From assembly GCF_042682565.1 (NCBI RefSeq), contig NZ_JBHUIC010000004.1: a DNA stretch of 64,000 bases; one strand, given 5' to 3'. Positions 32,401-41,127 of the stretch are shown here, piece after piece. Made by a program: the position numbers and the translations under genes. Numbering within the stretch: position 1 is the first letter of the stretch; every line of letters begins with the position of its first letter. The DNA is from Pistricoccus aurantiacus (lineage in GTDB: Bacteria; Pseudomonadota; Gammaproteobacteria; Pseudomonadales; Halomonadaceae). Below the pieces are notes generated by a model. That model did no database searches. It saw nothing but the letters and a program-made list of their open reading frames with translations, and was not told where the DNA came from.

Positions 32401-33449
32401 GGGGCCTCATCACCGTCGGTAGCGTCCGGCGACCAGACAATCTCATCGATGATCTTGAGCAATACTTCCGGCGGCAGTTCTCCCAGGGCGATGATCTGCA
32501 TGGGGTCATTGTCGACCTCGATATGACGAACCGCGGCATAGGAAATACCCAGTCGGTGCAGCCCCGGCGCCAGCATGAATTCCTCGCCTTGAATGGATTC
32601 GACGAACAGGCTGATATCCGAGAGGCCGTCGCTGAAGAGACGCTGCTCGACGATGGTCCGATGCATGGAACGCTGCGGCGCCACAGGAAGCGGACGGTAG
32701 CCCGGCGGCAGCCAGTTCAATCGCCAGGGATCCTCGGGCGGCACGCGCTGCTCGTCCAGGATCACCTCGCCACCGTGAACTCGTGGCTCTTCCAGATCGG
32801 TGATCTGAAAGGTCTCGAGCATCTGGCCCCGTTCGTTGATCAGCATGCGCTTGAGGGGCAAGGCAGTCTGCTTGTCGAGCCATAGCCGATGACCATAGCG
32901 CATGTCGTCCAGAGGCTCGATATCCAGGCGCTGGGCGGGGCGTCCGGCAATGCGCTCCTCGCCGCTCAAGGACAGGCGATAGTGATCGTCCAGATGTCGC
33001 ATGATGGCGCTGGGCAAGGCCACCGGATTGGCGTTCTCACCGCTCCAGCCTCCCAGTCCAATGCGCCCGCGACGCTCGAAGACAATCGGCGGCCCGTCGA
33101 GGAGCCGCGCCACGTTATGCTCCTCGCCATGTTCGATGTCATGAGAAAGCGCCAGCGTGCGTATGCCTTCGGGGCCGATGCGCACGGCTCGCGCTTCAAA
33201 GATGTAGCAATGACTGGCCCAGAGGCTTCTTTCGAACCAGTCATCCGGGCTATTTGGCATTGCTTGATTCTTGAGCTTGCCACAGTCGAAAGCGGTGGCT
33301 TTATTTTGCTCATCCGGATCATCCGGCTCCGCCCAAGCAGCCGTCGTGGTAACAACCAACCCCATCAGGCAAACCGCCAACCCCCAGGCGCGCAGTGAAT
33401 AACAGCCTCGCAAACGACCGTCAGAAATCGTTACCCCTCTCATCATCAA
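32397..33449 (-). CDS. rseB: Periplasmic sigma-E regulator RseB/MucB
   Basis: This 350-residue exported protein would bind the periplasmic part of RseA and protect it from cleavage until lipoprotein or LPS signals release it. An N-terminal signal peptide ends near TTAAWAEPDD. The large N-terminal lipid-sensing domain (WFERSLWASHCYIFEARAVR...) and the smaller C-terminal domain are both present. The gene starts with an ATG triplet run and overlaps the rseA stop by four bases. Confidence 0.93.
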   Translation of the reverse strand: MMMRGVTISDGRLRGCYSLRAWGLAVCLMGLVVTTTAAWAEPDDPDEQNKATAFDCGKLKNQAMPNSPDDWFERSLWASHCYIFEARAVRIGPEGIRTLALSHDIEHGEEHNVARLLDGPPIVFERRGRIGLGGWSGENANPVALPSAIMRHLDDHYRLSLSGEERIAGRPAQRLDIEPLDDMRYGHRLWLDKQTALPLKRMLINERGQMLETFQITDLEEPRVHGGEVILDEQRVPPEDPWRLNWLPPGYRPLPVAPQRSMHRTIVEQRLFSDGLSDISLFVESIQGEEFMLAPGLHRLGISYAAVRHIEVDNDPMQIIALGELPPEVLLKIIDEIVWSPDATDGDEAP

Positions 33450-34165
33450 CGCAATCCCAGAAACTCGTCACCGGAAGCGCGCAGCAGCGGGGTCCAGGCA
33501 TCGCCGCTGCGATAGGCCGAGCCTTGAGCGTGTCGATCCAGATAGGTCTGCAAGAGGCGCGCCTGCTCCTGATTGTTGATTGCCTGAGACTGGTGCGTTC
33601 TTGGCGACATGAACGAAGGCGTCTCGGCGCTGATGTTCATCAGGCCGGAGGGGGATCGTGCAAAGGACGCGGATGGCGACTGGAAGAGCGGCAGATCGAC
33701 CAGTGAAGGACGCTGACTGTCACCGGATGTCATAGGCGAAGCGGCGGTCGGCGCTTCGCCAGAGGCCAAACCCGGTAGTGCCGCATCACCGGCATTCGTA
33801 CCGCTGGAACCATTGTAGAACTGCACGCCGGTGATCACCATCAGCGATACCGCCGCCGCGATGGCGGCGCTGCCCGCGAAAGCGAAGCCGCGACGCGGCG
33901 CTGACGTGCTTGTCTGTGAAACATCGGAAGGCTCGACCACCGGCAGCGGCTCATCCTTGATGCGATTCATGATGCCCGCTGACAGATCCACGTTGATATC
34001 AACGTCCCGATCACGCAATAGCATGCTACGAATCAGGTGATAACGTCGCCAGCAGTCGGCGGTGTCAGGGGTGTCGTCAAGCACCTTCAACAAACGGCGT
34101 AGTTCGAGTTCATCCCCTTCGTCGTCCATCAGGGCGGACAACGTCTCCCGCGCATCTTGATTCAT
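33446..34165 (-). CDS. rseA: Anti-sigma-E factor RseA/MucA
   Basis: This is a 239-residue single-pass inner-membrane protein. The N-terminal anti-sigma domain (RETLSALMDDEGDELELRRL, then TADCWRRYHLIRSML) would sequester AlgU. One hydrophobic segment (FAGSAAIAAAVSLMVITGV, about residues 105-125) crosses the membrane. The periplasmic tail interacts with RseB. The ATG at 34165 with GAGG upstream is chosen over 34219, which adds an unlikely basic extension. The gap to rpoE is 217 bp, longer than the short spacing usual in this operon. Confidence 0.92.
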   Translation of the reverse strand: MNQDARETLSALMDDEGDELELRRLLKVLDDTPDTADCWRRYHLIRSMLLRDRDVDINVDLSAGIMNRIKDEPLPVVEPSDVSQTSTSAPRRGFAFAGSAAIAAAVSLMVITGVQFYNGSSGTNAGDAALPGLASGEAPTAASPMTSGDSQRPSLVDLPLFQSPSASFARSPSGLMNISAETPSFMSPRTHQSQAINNQEQARLLQTYLDRHAQGSAYRSGDAWTPLLRASGDEFLGLR

Positions 34166-34382
34166 TACTCGCACCCTCATCGTGACGCGGCACTCGCCCG
34201 TCATCAGTTTACAGTTCAATGATTACGCCTGAGTACGTTTGCCCGACGTGCTCGGCATCCTGTTTACCTGCCCCAATGTCGCTTCTCGGCTCATTTGAAA
34301 GACTTCATCCGGGACGATTGTTAACCTATGACGTTATAAAGCGCCAACAGTTCATCCCCGGCTCACTCAATCGTCAGAATCA

Positions 34383-34988
34383 TTATTCATTGATCAAATC
34401 CTGATTCCGCGACGTGGTCATCAAGGGCTGAATATGCCGATCGACGGCTTCTCGAGCGCGAAAGATACGCGAGCGCACCGTGCCCACCGGGCAATCCATG
34501 ATCTGGGCGATGTCCTCATAGGAGAGACCGTCCAGCTCGCGCAGCGTGATGGCGGTGCGCAAATCTTCCGGCAATTGTTCGATGGCCTCGAAGACCGCCG
34601 CCTCGAGCTGATCTCGGGCGATCACCGCCTCCGGGGTTTCCAGGTCGGAAAGACGCCCGCTGTGATCGAGAATTTCCGCATCGACGATATCCAGGTCGCT
34701 GCCTGGAGGCCGCCGCCCTCTGGAGACCAGATGATTCTTGGCGGTATTGATGGCGATACGATACATCCAGGTATAGAAAGCGCTCTCGGCGCGAAACTTG
34801 CCCAGGGCGCGATAGGCCTTCAGAAAAGCTTCTTGAGCCACATCCTGGACTTCCGAGTGATCGTGAACATAGCGGCCGATCAGGCCAAGAATCTTGTGCT
34901 GGTACTTTTTCACCAACAGATCGAAGGCACGACTATCACCCTGCTGAGCGCGCTCCACGAGCTGCTGATCGGTTTCCCGAGTACTCAT
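34383..34988 (-). CDS. rpoE: RNA polymerase sigma-E factor (RpoE/AlgU)
   Basis: This ECF sigma factor (201 aa; E. coli RpoE 191) controls the envelope stress response. Region 2 includes EVQDVAQEAFLKAYRALGKF and the -10 recognition helix FYTWMYRIAINTAKNHLV. Region 4 includes LRELDGLSYEDIAQIMDCP followed by GTVRSRIFRARE. GGAGG lies six bases before the ATG. It is the first gene of rpoE-rseA-rseB-rseC-mucD. In Pseudomonas relatives the orthologue AlgU/AlgT drives exopolysaccharide and stress genes, while the role here is inferred. Confidence 0.96.
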   Translation of the reverse strand: MSTRETDQQLVERAQQGDSRAFDLLVKKYQHKILGLIGRYVHDHSEVQDVAQEAFLKAYRALGKFRAESAFYTWMYRIAINTAKNHLVSRGRRPPGSDLDIVDAEILDHSGRLSDLETPEAVIARDQLEAAVFEAIEQLPEDLRTAITLRELDGLSYEDIAQIMDCPVGTVRSRIFRAREAVDRHIQPLMTTSRNQDLINE

Positions 34989-35127
34989 TCACTGCCTCCC
35001 CGACCGGGGAAACGGCAGGCGTGACACCCAAGAGAGCGCCGAGGATCGAACACGGTGCTTCGACAAGCAATTCATATCATCCACCTGGAGCCTTGGCGGC
35101 AAGCATTCATGGAGTTCCATTCCCGCG

Positions 35128-35157
35128 TTGATTTTTATCGCTCTTACAAGCGATAGT
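35128..35157 (+). promoter_or_regulatory. Promoter with internal dyad upstream of the DAHP synthase gene
   Basis: TTGATT (35128-35133) and GATAGT (35152-35157) are 18 bp apart. The spacer and -10 are overlapped by the inverted repeat TATCGCT-N6-AGCGATA (35136-35155). A dyad in that place is typical of a repressor operator, which would suit end-product control of aromatic amino acid synthesis. The repressor is unknown, and the sequence does not match the TGTAAA-N6-TTTACA TyrR/PhhR box. Confidence 0.4.
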
Positions 35158-35268
35158 ACGTCTCATGTTTTCTCTTCTCGCGTCAATATTCCTCTTGGCG
35201 CGCGAATTCTTTTCGCTAGACGTAAAACGCGACGTTTTTGCAGATGCGTCTATTAGACAGGTAGCGGT

Positions 35269-36363
35269 ATGTCACAGCAACAGGTCAACAACTTGAACGT
35301 CCTTGCCCAGGACGTATTGATCACTCCAGAAGCCCTCAAGCAGGCGGTTCCTCTGACGGAAGCCGCGGAGCGTACGGTGATCGAGGGTCGCCAGACTGTC
35401 CAGCACATTCTCGACGGCAGCGATCCGCGCCTGCTGGTAGTCGTCGGCCCATGCTCCATTCACGACGTGGAAGCGGCGCTGGATTACGCGCGCCGTCTGC
35501 GCAAGCTCGCGGACGAGGTCAAGGACAGCTTGTATATCGTCATGCGAGTGTACTTCGAAAAACCGCGCACCACCGTGGGCTGGAAAGGCTTGATCAACGA
35601 TCCTCACCTGAACGGTTCCTTCGAGATCGAGGAAGGCCTGCACAAAGCCCGCCGGCTGCTGGTGGAACTCGCGGAAATGGGCCTGCCTCTGGCCACGGAA
35701 GCGCTGGACCCGATTTCTCCCCAGTACCTGCAGGACTGCATCAGCTGGTCGGCGATCGGCGCGCGCACCACGGAATCCCAGACGCATCGGGAAATGGCTT
35801 CCGGTCTGTCCTGCCCGGTGGGCTTCAAGAATGGTACCGACGGCAGCCTGGAAGTCGCCATCAACGCCCTGCAGTCCGTGACGCATCCGCATAATTTCCT
35901 GGGCATCGACTCGAAGGGTCAGGTGGCGATCATCCGCACCCGCGGCAATGCCTACGGTCATGTGGTGCTGCGCGGCGGCAACGGCAAGCCCAACTACGAC
36001 AGCGTCAGTGTCGCCCTGGCGGAAAAGGAACTCAAGAAAGGCGGCATCAAGCCCAATATCATGATCGACTGCTCTCACGCCAACTCCAACAAGGACCCGG
36101 CGCTGCAGCCCCTGGTATTGGAGAACGTTACCCATCAGATCCTCGACGGCAACCGCTCGATCATCGGCCTGATGGTGGAATCGAATCTCGGTTGGGGCAG
36201 CCAGAAGATTCCCGATGATCTCAGCCAGTTGACCTATGGCGTGTCGGTGACGGATGCCTGTATCGACTGGGAGACTACCGTCGAAACCTTCATGTCGATG
36301 AACGAGCGGCTGAAACCCGTATTGGCGGCGCGCAGCCAAGCCGAACAGACCCAGCCCGCTTAA
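35269..36363 (+). CDS. Class I 3-deoxy-7-phosphoheptulonate (DAHP) synthase
   Basis: This 364-residue enzyme condenses phosphoenolpyruvate with erythrose 4-phosphate, the first step of the shikimate pathway. Family motifs are LLVVVGPCSIHDVEAAL near residue 60, EKPRTTVGWKGLINDP, GARTTESQTHREMASGLSCP, PVGFKNGTDG and the metal-binding region MIDCSHANSNKDP. The type is AroF/AroG/AroH, and the feedback amino acid cannot be assigned reliably from the sequence. AGGTAG precedes the ATG. The stop codon is shared through TTAA with convergent dinG. Confidence 0.95.
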   Translation: MSQQQVNNLNVLAQDVLITPEALKQAVPLTEAAERTVIEGRQTVQHILDGSDPRLLVVVGPCSIHDVEAALDYARRLRKLADEVKDSLYIVMRVYFEKPRTTVGWKGLINDPHLNGSFEIEEGLHKARRLLVELAEMGLPLATEALDPISPQYLQDCISWSAIGARTTESQTHREMASGLSCPVGFKNGTDGSLEVAINALQSVTHPHNFLGIDSKGQVAIIRTRGNAYGHVVLRGGNGKPNYDSVSVALAEKELKKGGIKPNIMIDCSHANSNKDPALQPLVLENVTHQILDGNRSIIGLMVESNLGWGSQKIPDDLSQLTYGVSVTDACIDWETTVETFMSMNERLKPVLAARSQAEQTQPA

Positions 36364-38540
36364 GCTCGCCTCACCGTGCTGCCGTCGATTTCCCGCTGAA
36401 ACGGCGGCAGCGCGTCCAGCAGCGCCGCGCCATAGCGACGGGTCAGTACCCGCCGATCCAGCAGGGTGATGCGACCGCGATCGGACTCCTTGCGAATCAA
36501 TCTCCCGCAGGCTTGCACCAGCTTGATCGAGGCGTCCGGCACCGCGATGTGCATGAACGGATTGCCGCCGCGGCTTTCGATCCACTCCGCCAGGGTCGCG
36601 CCCACCGGATCATCCGGTACGGAAAACGGCAGCCGGGTCACCACCACATGAGTCAGGTATTTTCCCGGCAGATCGATGCCCTCGGCGAAGCTCGCCAGAC
36701 CGAACAGGGTGCTGCCCTGACCCGCGTCGATGCGCTCTCGATGACGCTCCAGCAGTTCGCGCTTGGGCATGCGATCCTGGGCCAATACCCGCTCTTTCAT
36801 TGCCTTTGGCAGCGCCTTCTCCACCGCCCGCAGCTGGGCGCGGGAGGAAAACAGCATAAGCACCGCTTCGGAATCCTCAAGCCCGGCGATGAAATTGACG
36901 ATGGCCCGCTCATGAGCCTCGCGGTCACCGGGGTCGACGGCTTCACGAGGGACGCTGAGCACTGCCCGGGAATAATCGAAAGGGCTCGGCAAACGCTGAT
37001 AGCGATAGCGGTTGGCCAACCCCGCCCGCTCCTGCAGGCGCTCGAAGCGCCCCAGGGCGGTCAGGGTCGCGGAAGTCACCACCGCGCCGAAGCAGCTGCC
37101 CCATAGAGTTCGCGCCAGGGTCGAGGCGGCGGAGACAGGGCTTGCCGAAAAAGTCAATTCCGGATCTCCCTGCACCTGCTCGAAGCTCAGCCAGCGGGCC
37201 CGGGGCGGCTCTTTGGGATCATCCTGCTCGCTCATGGCAAGCCACAGGCCATGAGCTTCCTGGGCGCGACCCTGCAGCAGAGAAACCAAGGGAAGCCAGG
37301 GTTCCGCCTGCTCCCGAGGCAGGCCGGTGTGCTTGTCCGGATCAAGACTCTCTCGCAGGATATCCGCCATGCTTTCCAGGCTGCGGGAAAGCTCCGCGAA
37401 GATCGTCACCAGACCGCCGGCCTGATCTCGCAGTTCAACGGGCACTTCTCCCAGGGGAAAGCGGTGCTGACGATTACCCTCCTCGCCTTCTCTCACGTAG
37501 CGACCGGGGCGTTTCTGCGCCAGTTTTTCCTCGGCTTCCGCCAGTTGATGCCCCAGGGCGAAGATTTCTCCCAGGCGCGGCTCCAGGGCAGCGATGGCCT
37601 CGGGAAAGCCGCCCAGCAATCTTGCCAGGGTCGGCTGAACGCCCAGGTTGGCGTTCAGTTCCGTCAGGGATTTCTTCAAGGTGCGCAGCCAGCGCAGCGC
37701 GCCGTTGACGGCGAAATGATGGGTGAAGTGCTCGATGGCCTTGTCCGGCAGATGGTGACCTTCATCGAAGATATAGATGCAATCCTGAGGGCTTGGCAGC
37801 ACCACGCCGCCGCCCAGTGCCAGATCCGCCAGCACCAGGTCGTGATTGGCGACGATGATATCGGCGTTTTCCAGATCGCGCCGGGCGCGGAAGAAGGCGC
37901 AGGCGCCGAAATGGCCGCAGCGCCGATTGGTGCACTGGCGGTGATCCGTGGTCAGCTGCCCCCATTGGTGATTCTCGATGGTGATCGGCCAGCTATCCCG
38001 ATCGCCTTCCCAGCGGCCGGCGCCGTAAGCCTCCGCCATTTCCTTGACCAGGGCGTGGAAGTCGTCGCCCTCTCGGGACGCCAGGGCCTGCTCGAACAGC
38101 GAAAGCGTCGGGTTGACCTCCGCGCCATCCAGGGCCTGGTCGAGCTTGGCCACGCAGAGATAGCGCCCGCGTCCCTTGGCCAGGGCGTAATCGAAACTCA
38201 AGCCGCTGTGGGCCTTGAGGGCCGGCAGATCCTGATGCAGTACCTGCTCCTGCAGGGCGATGGTCGCCGTGGCCACTACCAGGCGCTTGCCACGGGCCTT
38301 GGCCACCGGCAGCGCCGCCAGCAGATAGGCCAGGGTCTTGCCGGTGCCGGTACCCGCCTCCAGCACGCAGACGTGTTCGTTGGAAAGACGCTTGCCGGAG
38401 TCGTCCGCCTCGATCTCCGCCAGGGTGTTGGCGATTTCCGCGATCATCAGCCGCTGCCCGTAGCGCGGCGTCAGCCCGAGCGCCTCGAGCACCTGACGAT
38501 AGGCGCCCTGTATCTCGTCTTTCAGATCCTGCTCGAGCAT
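36360..38540 (-). CDS. dinG: ATP-dependent DNA helicase DinG
   Basis: This superfamily 2 XPD-like 5'-3' helicase (726 aa; E. coli 716) resolves R-loops and stalled replication structures. Walker A is EAGTGTGKT (61-69). The iron-sulfur cysteines are C129, C203, C208 and C214 (YLCV and CTNRRCGHFGACAFF). The Walker B/DEAH-type motif reads FDEGHHLPDKA. The C-terminal helicase motif VQACGRLIRKESDRGRI is intact. The gene is convergent with the DAHP synthase, with a four-base overlap. Confidence 0.95.
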   Translation of the reverse strand: MLEQDLKDEIQGAYRQVLEALGLTPRYGQRLMIAEIANTLAEIEADDSGKRLSNEHVCVLEAGTGTGKTLAYLLAALPVAKARGKRLVVATATIALQEQVLHQDLPALKAHSGLSFDYALAKGRGRYLCVAKLDQALDGAEVNPTLSLFEQALASREGDDFHALVKEMAEAYGAGRWEGDRDSWPITIENHQWGQLTTDHRQCTNRRCGHFGACAFFRARRDLENADIIVANHDLVLADLALGGGVVLPSPQDCIYIFDEGHHLPDKAIEHFTHHFAVNGALRWLRTLKKSLTELNANLGVQPTLARLLGGFPEAIAALEPRLGEIFALGHQLAEAEEKLAQKRPGRYVREGEEGNRQHRFPLGEVPVELRDQAGGLVTIFAELSRSLESMADILRESLDPDKHTGLPREQAEPWLPLVSLLQGRAQEAHGLWLAMSEQDDPKEPPRARWLSFEQVQGDPELTFSASPVSAASTLARTLWGSCFGAVVTSATLTALGRFERLQERAGLANRYRYQRLPSPFDYSRAVLSVPREAVDPGDREAHERAIVNFIAGLEDSEAVLMLFSSRAQLRAVEKALPKAMKERVLAQDRMPKRELLERHRERIDAGQGSTLFGLASFAEGIDLPGKYLTHVVVTRLPFSVPDDPVGATLAEWIESRGGNPFMHIAVPDASIKLVQACGRLIRKESDRGRITLLDRRVLTRRYGAALLDALPPFQREIDGSTVRRA

Positions 38541-38599
38541 GCGGTCTTCTCTATCAGCCCTTCCACCAACGCTGTCATGACCAACCGGCCCATGACGCT

Positions 38600-39874
38600 T
38601 TATAGCAAGCCTTCCGGCGGATGCTCGCAGGGCAGTTTGTCGTTGATGTAGCGCTCGATTTCCGGCAGCGAGAAGGCGTCTTCCTCCCCGGCGAAGCTGA
38701 TCGAGACACCCTTGGCGCCGGCGCGACCGGTGCGGCCGATACGATGAACGTAGTCTTCCGGATCTTCTGGCAGGGTATAGTTGATGACGTGGCTGACATC
38801 GTCGATATGAATGCCGCGCCCCGCCACGTCCGTCGCCACCAGCACCTGGATCTCGCCTTCCCGGAAGCGCTCCAGGGTCTTGATACGCTGAGACTGCGGC
38901 ACGTCGCCGGAAAGCATCGCGACGTTGATATCCGCCTGACGCAGCAGCCCGTCCAGCTTGCGTACCAGATCACGACGATTGCCGAAGACCATGACCCGAT
39001 CGAAAGCTTCCTGCTTGAGCAGGTTGATCAGCAGACGCTGCTTGTCCTCGTCGCTGACCAGATAGACCCGCTGGTCGATATCCGCCTGGTTCTCGACGGT
39101 CACTTCGATCTCGACGTAAGCCGGGTTCTGGGTCCACTGGCTGGCGAGATTGAGAATGTCCTGGGTAAAGGTGGCGGAGAACAGAAAGGTCTGGCGTTCT
39201 TCCTTCTTGGGAGTGTAGCGAATGATACGCTTGACGTCGGGAATGAAGCCCATGGACAGCATGCGGTCCGCTTCGTCCAGCACCAGCACTTCCACCTGGG
39301 AAAGATCCACGTCCTTCTTCTGCTGAAAATCCAGCAGCCGCCCCGGGGTCGCCACCAGGATATCCAGGGTCTTGCGCAGACTGTCGAGCTGCTTCTGGTA
39401 ATCCATGCCGCCCACCACGCTCGCCACGTTCAGCGAAGTGAACCGGGCCAGGGCCTTGGCATCCTTTTCGATCTGCAGGGCGAGTTCCCGAGTGGGCGCG
39501 ATGATCAAGGCCCGAGGCGCACCGGGCAGCTGGCCATCGGGTTTTTCCTCCTCGAGGAAATAGGCCAGGATCGCGATCAGGAAGGCAGCGGTCTTGCCGG
39601 TGCCGGTCTGCGCCTTGCCCACCACGTCGCCGCCCAGCAGCGTATTGGCCAGGGCTTCCGCCTGAATCGGCGTGCAGTATTCGAAGCCCAGGGCATGAAT
39701 GGCGCGCATCAGCGGCAGCGGCAGGTCGAAATCGTGAAAACGCCACTTCCCCGCCACCACGGGCACCTGAAACTGGCGCGGATCCCAGTTGGACTGGGAG
39801 CGACGCGGCTTGCGCCGACGACGCTTGGGCTTGTGATTCTGAGTTGAGGCCTGGGCCTTTTCCGACTCGCTCAT
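38600..39874 (-). CDS. rhlB: DEAD-box ATP-dependent RNA helicase RhlB-like
   Basis: This 424-residue helicase has a lysine/arginine-rich N-terminal tail (KPKRRRRKPRRSQ) and the motifs AQTGTGKT (Walker A), PTRELA, DEAD, SAT and HRIGRTGRAG. The Q-motif region WRFHDFDLPLPLMRAIHALGF resembles RhlB, the degradosome-associated helicase, but other DEAD-box paralogues (RhlE, SrmB) cannot be fully excluded. The ATG at 39874 with an upstream AGGT is preferred over 39937. A sigma-70 promoter is proposed at 39909-39937. Confidence 0.9.
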   Translation of the reverse strand: MSESEKAQASTQNHKPKRRRRKPRRSQSNWDPRQFQVPVVAGKWRFHDFDLPLPLMRAIHALGFEYCTPIQAEALANTLLGGDVVGKAQTGTGKTAAFLIAILAYFLEEEKPDGQLPGAPRALIIAPTRELALQIEKDAKALARFTSLNVASVVGGMDYQKQLDSLRKTLDILVATPGRLLDFQQKKDVDLSQVEVLVLDEADRMLSMGFIPDVKRIIRYTPKKEERQTFLFSATFTQDILNLASQWTQNPAYVEIEVTVENQADIDQRVYLVSDEDKQRLLINLLKQEAFDRVMVFGNRRDLVRKLDGLLRQADINVAMLSGDVPQSQRIKTLERFREGEIQVLVATDVAGRGIHIDDVSHVINYTLPEDPEDYVHRIGRTGRAGAKGVSISFAGEEDAFSLPEIERYINDKLPCEHPPEGLL

Positions 39875-39908
39875 AGGCTTACCTGGGTTCCTCCTCGATC
39901 GAAGTAGT

Positions 39909-39937
39909 GTTGTATTGACTGTTTCAGCGTTCGGCAA
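39909..39937 (-). promoter_or_regulatory. Sigma-70 promoter of rhlB
   Basis: On the minus strand TTGCCG (39937-39932) and TACAAC (39914-39909) are separated by 17 bp, about 35 bp before the chosen rhlB ATG. This spacing and the match at four to five positions per hexamer make it the best promoter candidate in the 190-bp divergent gap. Confidence 0.45.
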
Positions 39938-40064
39938 AGTGGCCTAGTGTACCAGCCCTTGGCGCTGCGGTTCAGGAGAAACACCGGCGACTTTTGCGCC
40001 CTTCTGTCTCTATCGTCTTCATCGCTGGTAGAATGAGCGCCCATGTTTCAAGGAGCCATGCCCC

Positions 40065-40307
40065 GTGACGCGCAAGAAGAAGACCCGCTCTCTGGCGGAC
40101 AAGGTGCAGATACGCACCGGCAAACGCAAGGACTACAAGAAGTGGCGCCATGACAATCCGGATCAGGTGGTGTCCTCCCGGCGCTTCACCCAGAAGAAGC
40201 TGAAACAGCGCAAGCTTCAGGCCGCACGCAAGCTGGCCCGCCAGCAGCGGGAAGCCACTGTCATCGATATACATCCATCCTCTCCAGAAGAAGGCAACAA
40301 GTCCTGA
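40065..40307 (+). CDS. Small, highly basic protein of unknown function
   Basis: This 80-residue protein starts at GTG, nine bases after AAGGAG. It is strongly basic: the first 60 residues carry many Lys and Arg (TRKKKTRSLADKVQIRTGKR), and the tail turns acidic and polar. No domain is recognised. Its charge suggests RNA, DNA or ribosome binding, but that is inference. An ATG at 40058 in another frame lies too close to the ribosome binding site and gives a poor product. It ends one base before the xthA start, so the two are probably co-expressed. Confidence 0.7.
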   Translation: MTRKKKTRSLADKVQIRTGKRKDYKKWRHDNPDQVVSSRRFTQKKLKQRKLQAARKLARQQREATVIDIHPSSPEEGNKS

Positions 40308-40308
40308 T

Positions 40309-41127
40309 ATGCGTCTGGTCTCCTTCAATATCAACGGCCTGCGAGCACGCCCCCACCAGTTGGAAGCCTTGGTCGACGCCCATCGCCCGGCGGTGATCGG
40401 CCTGCAGGAAACCAAGGTGCAGGACAGCGAGTTTCCTCGCGACATGATCGAGGCGCTGGGCTACCACGTCTACTATCACGGCCAGAAAGGCCACTACGGC
40501 GTCGCCTTGATGACCCGGGACGAACCCGAGGCGGTCTTCCACGGTTTCCCGGACGACGGCGAAGACGCCCAGCGGCGCATGATCGGCGTCCGGCTGGCGC
40601 TTCCCGACGGCATGCCGCTCACGGTCTGGAACGGCTACTTTCCCCAGGGGGAAAACGTCGAACACCCCACCAAGTTTCCTCACAAGAAGCGCTTCTATGC
40701 CCAGCTGGCGCGGCTGCTGGAAGAAGATCACCGTCCCCAGGAGCGGGTGGCGGTGATGGGGGATTTCAACATTTCTCCTCAGGATATCGATATCGGCATC
40801 GGCGAGCCCAACCGCAAGCGCTGGCTGCGGGAGGGCAAGACCAGCTTCCAGCCCATCGAGCGGGAATGGCTCAAGCGCATTCACGACTGGGGCATGAAGG
40901 ACAGCTATCGTCTGTGCTATCCGGACAGGGACGACCGCTTCAGCTGGTTCGACTATCGCTCCAAGGGCTTCGATCGCGACCCGCGTCGCGGCCTGCGCAT
41001 CGATCATATCCTGGTCAGCCCGGCGCTCGAGGACAACGTTACCGACGCAGGAATCGACTACGAGCTGCGTGCCATGCAAAAACCCTCGGATCACGCCCCG
41101 GTATGGACGGAGCTGTCTTTCGCCTAG
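40309..41127 (+). CDS. xthA: Exodeoxyribonuclease III
   Basis: This AP endonuclease and 3'-5' exonuclease (272 aa) acts in base excision repair. Motifs are SFNINGLRARPHQL at the N-terminus, GLQETKVQD (metal-binding Glu), YYHGQKGHYGVAL, MGDFNISPQDIDIG and the C-terminal RIDHILVSP and SDHAPVWTEL, which contains the catalytic Asp-His pair. Length matches E. coli XthA (268 aa). The stop is shared with tonB through the palindrome CTAG. Confidence 0.95.
   Translation: MRLVSFNINGLRARPHQLEALVDAHRPAVIGLQETKVQDSEFPRDMIEALGYHVYYHGQKGHYGVALMTRDEPEAVFHGFPDDGEDAQRRMIGVRLALPDGMPLTVWNGYFPQGENVEHPTKFPHKKRFYAQLARLLEEDHRPQERVAVMGDFNISPQDIDIGIGEPNRKRWLREGKTSFQPIEREWLKRIHDWGMKDSYRLCYPDRDDRFSWFDYRSKGFDRDPRRGLRIDHILVSPALEDNVTDAGIDYELRAMQKPSDHAPVWTELSFA

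Noticed and set aside
34219..34404. 61-codon plus-strand frame with a CxxC pair in the rpoE-rseA gap
   Set aside because: No ribosome binding site, antisense to the operon, and its end overlaps rpoE.
35095..35125. GGAACTC on the minus strand as an autoregulated AlgU promoter of rpoE
   Set aside because: The -35 is close to consensus, but no TCTnn-like -10 occurs at the right distance.
35272..36585. 437-codon minus-strand frame opposite the DAHP synthase
   Set aside because: It crosses the DAHP synthase and dinG ends and has no family features.
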